DNA of 6,175 nucleotides, taken from contig SLJA01000028.1 of NCBI GenBank assembly GCA_007135355.1, positions 1-6,175 of the forward strand. Reading direction: 5' to 3'. This document shows positions 1 to 4,432 of this stretch, piece by piece (the first letter of the stretch is position 1; each line of letters begins with the position of its first letter). The notes below the pieces were generated by a model that was not told the DNA's origin, did not search any database, and worked only from the letters and a program-made list of their open reading frames with translations. The position numbers were made by a program, and so were the translations under genes. The DNA is from Wenzhouxiangella sp. GTDB lineage: Bacteria; Pseudomonadota; Gammaproteobacteria; Xanthomonadales; Wenzhouxiangellaceae.

Positions 1-322
1 CGGGCAGATCATCCCGGCGCAGATACAGCTGGATCTGTGCCCCCGAGCCGTCCTGAATATGCACAAACGCCGCCTTGCCCATGATCCGCCGGGTCATGAT
101 GCGCCCGGCCAGGCAAAAGCGCTCTTCCACACCCTGCAGCGCTTCCTGCGTCCAGGCCTCCTCGTCGGCAAAACGCTCCAGCAACCCGGCCGCATCGGCA
201 TCCGGCCTCCAGTCGTTCGGGTAAGCCTCACCCGCCTCACGCAGCGCCCGCAGTTTGGCCCGCCGCTCCGCGATCAGCCGGTTCTCGTCTGGAATCTGGT
301 CTGCTGTCTTTTCTTCGGTCAT
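1..322 (-). CDS. lysS: Lysine--tRNA ligase (class II), N-terminal part, cut by window edge
   Basis: This enzyme charges tRNA-Lys with lysine in the cytoplasm, using ATP. Reading the minus strand from the ATG at 322 gives 107 codons that stay open to the window edge. The protein begins MTEEKTADQIPDENRLIAER. A LREAGEAYPNDW stretch at about residues 27-38 matches the N-terminal helical extension of bacterial LysRS. GRIMTRRIMGKAAF at about residue 73 and HIQDGSGAQIQLYL at about 88-101 are the start of the OB-fold anticodon-binding domain and closely resemble E. coli LysS as I remember it. The catalytic class II domain lies outside the window. There is no strong Shine-Dalgarno; the purine-rich AGAAAG just before the ATG is the best candidate. 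The gene lies 180 bp downstream of prfB in the same direction, the E. coli prfB-lysS order, but an inverted repeat fills the gap. E. coli also has a paralogue, lysU, so the symbol rests partly on the prfB context. Confidence 0.93.
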   Translation of the reverse strand, partial: MTEEKTADQIPDENRLIAERRAKLRALREAGEAYPNDWRPDADAAGLLERFADEEAWTQEALQGVEERFCLAGRIMTRRIMGKAAFVHIQDGSGAQIQLYLRRDDLP

Positions 323-345
323 GTCTTTCTGGCCTGTGCGTCGGA

Positions 346-496
346 TTTTTTTACCGCAGATGAACGCGGATGAACGCAGATGGGGATCGGAGCCTGCCGG
401 CTTGGTCGATAAATAATGCGCTCATGCTTTTACGATCATCTATCAGCGGCTTGTTCTTTTTATCCGCGTTCATCTGCGTTCATCCGCGGTTAAAAA
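346..496. repeat. Imperfect inverted repeat of 10-bp GATGAACGC units
   Basis: Two arms of about 40 bp (346-384 and 457-496) are near reverse complements, separated by about 72 bp of unrelated sequence. Each arm contains ACCGC, then R-GATGAACGC units in tandem, where R is A or G. In the left arm R runs A, G, A; in the complement of the right arm it runs G, A, G. Over the 29-bp core (ACCGC to the last GAT) these three positions are the only differences. As RNA from the minus strand the core would pair with two G-U wobbles and one A-C mismatch, and T/A runs extend the stem. The repeat sits between prfB and lysS. I recall similar GATGAACGC repeats between genes in environmental proteobacteria, but copy number here cannot be judged from one locus. 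It could affect mRNA stability or attenuate lysS. It is not a canonical intrinsic terminator, because an A-run rather than a U-run follows the stem on either strand. Confidence 0.85.
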
Positions 497-502
497 CGAT
501 CT

Positions 503-1601
503 TCAAACCAGACCTGCCTTGAGCTGCGCGCCAACGAATTCATCCAAATCGCCGTCCAGCACTTTCTGCGTATCCGAACGTTCGACGCCGGTGCGCAGGT
601 CCTTGATTCGGGACTGATCCAGCACGTAATTCCGGATCTGACTGCCCCAACCAATATCGGCCTTTTCATCTTCCTGGGCCTGTGACTTCTCGCGCTGCTT
701 CTGCAATTCCATTTCGTAGAGCTTGGCGCGCAGCTGGCTCATGGCGCGATCCTTGTTCTTGTGCTGCGAGCGGTCGGTCTGACACTGCACCACAATCCCG
801 CTGGGTTCATGCGTGATGCGAACCGCGGACTCGGTGCGGTTGACGTGCTGGCCACCCGCGCCCGAGGCCCGATAAACGTCGATGCGGAGATCCGAAGGAT
901 CAATTTCGATCTCGATATTGTCATCGACCTCGGGCGAAACGAAAACACTGGCAAACGAGGTGTGGCGGCGGTTGCCGGAGTCGAAAGGCGACTTGCGCAC
1001 CAAGCGGTGGACGCCGGTTTCGGTGCGGCACCAGCCAAACGCGTAGTCGCCTTCCACCCGGATGGTCGCGCTCTTGATGCCGGCTACTTCGCCGGCCGAA
1101 ACCTCGATCAGTTCGCTGCTCCAGCCGCGCTGCTCGGCCCAGCGCAGGTACATGCGCAGCAGCATTTCCGCCCAGTCCTGGGCTTCCGTGCCACCGGAGC
1201 CGGCCTGGATATCAATGAAACACGGCCGGTTGTCCATCTCACCGGAAAACATGCGCTGAAATTCCAGGTCGGCGACCGCGCGTTCGAGACGCTGTAGATC
1301 GTCAGCGACACTGCTCAGGGTTTCCTCGTCGTCCTCCAGCAGCGCCAGTTCAAGCAGTTCTCCGGCATCGCGTACGCCCTCAATGACGTCGCGCTGGGCA
1401 GTGACCGAACGATCCAGATCCGATCGTTCCTTACCCAGCGCCTGGGCATGCTCCGGCTTGTCCCAAACCGAAGGGTCTTCCAGCTCGCGGGTGACTTCTT
1501 CCAGCCGTTCTACTCTGCCATCGTAGTCAAAGGTACCCCCTGAGCGCCGCGACGCGGCGCTGCAGGTCGTCGAGAAGATTCTTGACAGCTGTCTGTTCCA
1601 T
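503..1601 (-). CDS. prfB: Peptide chain release factor 2, full length via +1 programmed frameshift
   Basis: RF2 recognises UGA and UAA in the ribosomal A site and triggers peptidyl-tRNA hydrolysis. The ATG at 1601 opens a 24-codon frame (MEQTAVKNLLDDLQRRVAAL, then RGYL) that ends at TGA 1529-1527. A +1 shift reads GAC instead and continues as DYDGRVERLEE to the TGA at 503-505. The product is 365 residues, the same length as E. coli RF2. The anticodon-like SPF motif is at 204-206 and the catalytic GGQ at 249-251, inside GAGGQHVNRTESAV. The residue equivalent to E. coli K-12 position 246 is Ala (A245), as in most bacteria, rather than the K-12 Thr. The helical N-terminal domain covers about residues 1-110, and the C-terminus (LKAGLV) is family-like. 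There is no clear Shine-Dalgarno before the ATG. An annotation starting at the internal ATG 1252 would lose the first 116 residues. lysS follows in the same direction and the glutamate dehydrogenase gene is divergent. Confidence 0.96.
1526..1541 (-). promoter_or_regulatory. prfB: prfB programmed +1 frameshift site (RF2 autoregulation)
   Basis: The minus strand reads AGG GGG TAC CTT TGA C. This has the three classical elements: an internal Shine-Dalgarno (AGGGGG) three bases before the slippery codon, the slip-prone CTT codon, and a UGA stop followed by C, a weak termination context. The E. coli site is AGG GGG TAT CTT TGA C, so only a synonymous Tyr codon differs. Known logic: when RF2 is scarce, UGA is decoded slowly, the Leu-tRNA slips +1 onto UUU, and full-length RF2 is made; when RF2 is plentiful, translation stops after 24 residues. 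The zero frame ends here and the +1 frame stays open to 503. Confidence 0.96.
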
Positions 1602-1634
1602 GGGTTTATGCAAAGTCAGAAACACAAGCCACCC

Positions 1635-1640
1635 ATTGTA
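1635..1640 (-). promoter_or_regulatory. Candidate -10 box for prfB
   Basis: The minus strand reads TACAAT, one mismatch from the sigma-70 consensus TATAAT, 33 bp before the prfB ATG at 1601. Transcription would start near 1628 and leave a leader of about 25-30 nt. No convincing -35 hexamer is found at 16-18 bp spacing, so this rests on the -10 match and its position alone. Confidence 0.35.
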
Positions 1641-1673
1641 AGCGCCCCGTCATGAGCTTGCCGGAGGGACGGT

Positions 1674-1695
1674 CCGCTTTCATGCCGAAAAGCGG
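1674..1695. other. Small inverted repeat in the prfB / glutamate dehydrogenase divergent region
   Basis: CCGCTTT (1674-1680) and AAAGCGG (1689-1695) are exact reverse complements around an 8-nt centre, forming a possible 7-bp stem. It lies 45 bp before the dehydrogenase ATG at 1740 and about 73 bp upstream of the prfB ATG. It could be an operator for a dimeric regulator or a leader hairpin. A stem this short can also occur by chance, and I do not recognise it as a known operator. Confidence 0.3.
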
Positions 1696-1739
1696 CTGGA
1701 TTTGCTACTGTGAGAGTCTGTCATCGCAACTCGCACTTC

Positions 1740-3032
1740 ATGACCGATCACTCCGCTTTTGTCGCCGCCCTGCGCCGACTTGACGCCGCCGCCAAGCTGG
1801 TTGATATCCCCGAGGAGACCTACGTGCGCCTGCGCCACCCCAAGGCCGTGCTCACGGTTTCCGTGCCGTTACGCCGCGACGATGGCAGTCTGGAGATGTT
1901 CACCGCCCATCGGGTTCATCACAATGATCTGCGCGGGCCGGGCAAAGGCGGGCTTCGTTATCACCCTGACGTCACCCTGGATGAATGCAAGGCGCTGGCC
2001 TTCTGGATGACGTGCAAGTGCGCGGTGATGGATCTGCCCTACGGCGGCGCCAAGGGCGGCATTGCCGTCGACCCCAAATCCCTGTCACAGCTGGAGCTGG
2101 AGCGTCTCAGCCGGGGCCTGATCCGGCGCATTGCCGAATTCATCGGCCCACAGCTCGACATCCCCGCGCCCGACGTCTACACCAACGAACGCATCATGGG
2201 CTGGATGATGGACGAGTATGCGCACGTCGTGCGCCGCCACGAACCCGCCGTCATCACCGGCAAACCGCTCGGCCTCGGCGGCAGCCAGGGACGTAGCGAC
2301 GCGACGGCGCGCGGTGGTTATGTCTGCATTGCCAAACTGGCCGAGGAACGCGGCTGGAAACCGGCCGAAACCACCGTTGCAATCCAGGGTTTCGGAAATG
2401 CCGGCCAGGGCATCGCCCGCCTGTTGGCCGAGGACGGCTACCGCATCGTCGCCGTCAGTGACTCCAGCGGCGCGATCGTCTCGCGCGACGGATTCGACGT
2501 ACCCAGCCTGATCCGGGCCAAAAACGATACGCGCAAGCTGGAAGCCGTTTATTGCCAAGGCTCGGTCTGCGACCAGGTCGATGCGGAGCGGATTTCCAAC
2601 GGCGAGTTACTGGAACTCGATGTCGACATCCTGATTCCAGCAGCACTCGAAGACGTCATCACCGCCGACAACGCCGCCGAGGTGCAGGCCCGCGTCGTCC
2701 TCGAACTGGCCAACGGCCCCGTCACTTCGGACGCCGATGACATTCTTGACCAGCGCGGCATCACCGTCATCCCGGACATCCTGGCCAACGCCGGAGGAGT
2801 GACGGTGAGCTACTACGAATGGGTGCAGAATCGCAGCGGCGACTACTGGTCAGCCGAGGATGTCCGGCAACGCCTGGAAAAACGCATGGCCTACCAGTTT
2901 GATCAAGTGATGCGCCTGGCCGCCGACAACCAGGTTTCTTTGCGCGTGGCGGCATACGCCCTGGCCCTGCAGCGCCTCGGCGAGGCCGCGGAGGCGGTCG
3001 GCACGCGCGATTTGTTCAACGGCAAGGATTGA
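1740..3032 (+). CDS. Glutamate dehydrogenase, Glu/Leu/Phe/Val dehydrogenase family
   Basis: This enzyme reversibly deaminates L-glutamate to 2-oxoglutarate and ammonium with NAD(P), linking nitrogen assimilation to the TCA cycle in the cytoplasm. Numbered from the ATG at 1740 (430 residues), the N-terminal dimerisation domain carries K69 in GPGKGGLRY, K93 in MTCKCAV and K105 in PYGGAKGGI. These correspond to the three active-site lysines of Clostridium symbiosum GDH. D145 in DIPAPDVYTN is the expected catalytic aspartate. The Rossmann domain shows GFGNAG (217-222) with D241 at the end of the second strand. S357 in GGVTVSYYEWVQN, together with K69, matches the residues that bind the glutamate side-chain carboxylate, which favours glutamate over leucine or valine. 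Length fits the roughly 410-450-residue hexameric class. The cofactor (NAD or NADP) cannot be fixed from sequence, so I give no symbol (gdhA or gudB are possible). A GTG at 1710 would add 10 residues. Neither start has a good Shine-Dalgarno; the ATG gives the more family-like N-terminus. Confidence 0.93.
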   Translation: MTDHSAFVAALRRLDAAAKLVDIPEETYVRLRHPKAVLTVSVPLRRDDGSLEMFTAHRVHHNDLRGPGKGGLRYHPDVTLDECKALAFWMTCKCAVMDLPYGGAKGGIAVDPKSLSQLELERLSRGLIRRIAEFIGPQLDIPAPDVYTNERIMGWMMDEYAHVVRRHEPAVITGKPLGLGGSQGRSDATARGGYVCIAKLAEERGWKPAETTVAIQGFGNAGQGIARLLAEDGYRIVAVSDSSGAIVSRDGFDVPSLIRAKNDTRKLEAVYCQGSVCDQVDAERISNGELLELDVDILIPAALEDVITADNAAEVQARVVLELANGPVTSDADDILDQRGITVIPDILANAGGVTVSYYEWVQNRSGDYWSAEDVRQRLEKRMAYQFDQVMRLAADNQVSLRVAAYALALQRLGEAAEAVGTRDLFNGKD

Positions 3033-3108
3033 TCGTCCAGCCCGCGGCAAACTTCATCGTCGCTGCATTCGACTGCCTTACCATAACTTGATTGCATCTG
3101 GACAGCGC

Positions 3109-3117
3109 AGGGAGGAG
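3109..3117 (+). promoter_or_regulatory. Strong Shine-Dalgarno that fixes the start of the epimerase-like gene
   Basis: AGGGAGGAG ends 4 nt before the ATG at 3122 and is the best ribosome-binding site in the window. It supports the ATG over the upstream TTG at 3092, and the Rossmann motif follows immediately after that ATG. Confidence 0.8.
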
Positions 3118-3121
3118 AACC

Positions 3122-4018
3122 ATGAAAGTTCTGATAACCGGAGGTAGCGGCTTCATCGGCCAGGCATTGTGCCGGACACTGATCGCTGCCCAGCATCAGC
3201 CACTGGTCGTGTCGCGATCGCCTGAAAAAGCGGCCAAAGCCTTACCGGTAGGAGTGATTGCGCGCGCCCGCGTGGCGGATTTCGCCGACGAGGCTCCCGA
3301 GGCAATCATCAACCTGGCCGGTGAGCCGATCGCCGAAGGGCGCTGGACCGAAGCCAAGAAAAAAGCGCTGATCGAGTCGCGAGTCAACATCACGCGCGAA
3401 GTGGTGGATTTTTGTTCCAGGCAAGAGCAGCCACCGGCAACGCTGATCTCGGCCTCGGCGGTCGGCTATTACGGCGACCAAGGCAGCCGCGATGTCACCG
3501 AACAGACCACGCCGCACGATGAATTCGCCCATCAACTGTGCAAGCGTTGGGAAGCCGAAGCCCAGCGCGCAGAGAGTTTGGGCGTGCGCGTGGCCATCCT
3601 GCGCATCGGTCTGGTGCTGGACGCCGGCGGCGGCATGCTGACCAAGACCGCGCCGATCTTCAAGCTGGGGCTGGGCGGCAAGCTCGGCAACGGACAGCAG
3701 TACATGCCCTGGATTCACCGCAACGACATGGTCGGCATGATTCTGTTCCTGCTGGAACGAGATGATCTGTCGGGAGCCTTCAACGCTTCGGCGCCGAACC
3801 CGGTCACCAATGCCGAGTTCACCAGGGAGTTGGGGCGTGCGCTCAAACGCCCGGCCGTGCTGCCAGCGCCTGCTCTCGCGCTCAAGCTGGTCTTCGGCGA
3901 AATGTCACGCCTGCTGCTGACCGGCGCTAAAATGTTGCCGGCCCGTATGGAGCAAGCGGGCTACCCATTCGAATACCGACAGCTGGATCGAGCCTTGACC
4001 GACATTTTCCGCGCTTAG
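3122..4018 (+). CDS. TIGR01777 / YfcH-type NAD(P)-dependent epimerase-like SDR protein
   Basis: This is an extended/atypical short-chain dehydrogenase homologous to E. coli YfcH and the SDR39U1 group; the physiological substrate of the family is not established as far as I know. The 298-residue protein opens with MKVLITGGSGFIG, a Rossmann dinucleotide-binding motif (GGSGFIG at 7-13). IINLAGEPI is at 62-70, and SASAVGYYG at 110-118 contains the family's YYG in place of a classical YxxxK. RIGLVLDAGGGML is at 161-173 and MPWIHRNDMVG at 195-205. A C-terminal DUF1731-like tail runs from about 245 to 295 and includes LLLTGAKMLPARMEQAGYPF. Length is almost identical to YfcH (297). Translation likely starts at the ATG behind a strong Shine-Dalgarno. 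The gene is 89 bp downstream of the glutamate dehydrogenase, with no obvious terminator between them, and ends in TAG 16 bp before the small membrane gene, so co-transcription with the latter is plausible. yfcH would be a homology-based name only. Confidence 0.93.
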   Translation: MKVLITGGSGFIGQALCRTLIAAQHQPLVVSRSPEKAAKALPVGVIARARVADFADEAPEAIINLAGEPIAEGRWTEAKKKALIESRVNITREVVDFCSRQEQPPATLISASAVGYYGDQGSRDVTEQTTPHDEFAHQLCKRWEAEAQRAESLGVRVAILRIGLVLDAGGGMLTKTAPIFKLGLGGKLGNGQQYMPWIHRNDMVGMILFLLERDDLSGAFNASAPNPVTNAEFTRELGRALKRPAVLPAPALALKLVFGEMSRLLLTGAKMLPARMEQAGYPFEYRQLDRALTDIFRA

Positions 4019-4034
4019 GCACACGTACCAGAAC

Positions 4035-4250
4035 ATGTTGACGCTCAATGAATTGCTGTTCATTTTTGTAGTGAGCATTCCCTTTCTGCTCATCCCCACC
4101 GCTGTGGGCTGGTACCGCAAACATCCCCGCCTGGGCGCCCTGGCCGCATTGAATATCCTCGGCCTGCCGTTTTTCGGCATCGGCTGGATTCTCGCCCTCA
4201 TCTGGGCCATCACCGTGCCCGAATCACCCCGAGATCGCACCCAATCTTGA
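4035..4250 (+). CDS. Small two-helix membrane protein, superinfection-immunity (Imm_superinfect-like) family
   Basis: This 71-residue protein has two hydrophobic segments, about residues 6-26 and 34-61, joined by a short basic loop (WYRKHPR, 26-32). It ends in a polar tail (PESPRDRTQS). The second half has the layout I associate with the Imm_superinfect family (PF14373): a basic residue/proline turn, G-A-x-x-x-L-N, then G-I-G-W-I-x-A-L-I-W-A. The family is named after the phage T4 Imm protein, which sits in the inner membrane and blocks DNA injection by superinfecting phages. Most chromosomal bacterial members are uncharacterised, and no phage gene lies nearby, so a defence role here is only a possibility. 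The start at 4035 has no clear Shine-Dalgarno. The 16-bp gap behind the epimerase-like gene suggests translational coupling or co-transcription. The positive loop suggests both termini face the periplasm, by the positive-inside rule (inference). Confidence 0.75.
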   Translation: MLTLNELLFIFVVSIPFLLIPTAVGWYRKHPRLGALAALNILGLPFFGIGWILALIWAITVPESPRDRTQS

Positions 4251-4274
4251 GCCAAAACCAATTCCGCCATTTGC

Positions 4275-4407
4275 CCTCACGCAGAGGCACAGAGACGCGG
4301 GGTTCGCTGAGGAACAAGAGGATTTAAACAACCGGCTTGGGCTCACGCCAACGCCGTACCACACAATTTTCTCCGCGATCTCAGCGGCTCCGCGCCTCTG
4401 CGTGTGG
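4275..4407. repeat. Imperfect inverted repeat of CACGCAGAGGC type in a convergent gap
   Basis: CACGCAGAGGC at 4278-4288 recurs exactly as its reverse complement at 4394-4404. Looser similarity extends inward: AGAGACGCGG and GCTGAGGAA on the left face a complement containing GGAGCCGCTGAGATCGCGGAG on the right. The arms are about 40 bp each, around a centre of about 50 bp. The motif units (GCAGAGGC, GCTGAGA, GCGGAGAAA) have a loose 9-11-bp rhythm. It fills most of the 182-bp gap between the convergent small membrane gene and uvrB, where a two-way transcription end would be expected, but no clean stem followed by a U-tract is visible. I recall similar CGCAGAGG-type intergenic repeats in environmental proteobacteria. 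The family differs from the 346-496 repeat. Confidence 0.75.
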
Positions 4408-4432
4408 CCGATCCATGGTGAGCCGTAAACAC

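Noticed and set aside
59..373. Open frame of 104 codons on the plus strand
   Set aside because: It is antisense to the clearly recognisable LysS N-terminus and runs into the inverted repeat; its translation shows no family features.
346..496. CRISPR array or canonical Rho-independent terminator
   Set aside because: The arms are inverted and contain contiguous 10-bp units without spacers of regular length, so it is not CRISPR. The stem is followed by an A-run on both strands, not a U-tract, so it is not a standard terminator.
761..1297. 178-codon open frame on the plus strand opposite prfB
   Set aside because: It is a shadow of the GC-rich RF2 coding frame, with no recognisable domain and an arginine/alanine/glycine-rich composition typical of antisense frames.
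1710..1739. GTG at 1710 as the glutamate dehydrogenase start
   Set aside because: The added residues (MRVCHRNSHF) look unlike family N-termini and no better Shine-Dalgarno precedes it; the ATG at 1740 is preferred, though not certain.
2085..2558. 157-codon open frame on the minus strand opposite glutamate dehydrogenase
   Set aside because: It is entirely inside a conserved dehydrogenase gene whose motifs are intact; the antisense translation is not recognisable.
3092..3121. TTG at 3092 as the epimerase-like start
   Set aside because: The strong Shine-Dalgarno at 3109-3117 lies inside this extension and points to the ATG at 3122, directly before the Rossmann motif.
3242..3718. 158-codon open frame on the minus strand opposite the epimerase-like gene
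   Set aside because: The plus strand encodes a full-length family member; the antisense product has no motif and no ribosome-binding context.
4016..4018. Genome-wide reassignment of TAG to an amino acid as the cause of the uvrB amber
   Set aside because: TAG ends the epimerase-like protein at 298 residues, essentially the YfcH length (297), so it works as a stop there. Local suppression or error at the uvrB site is not excluded.
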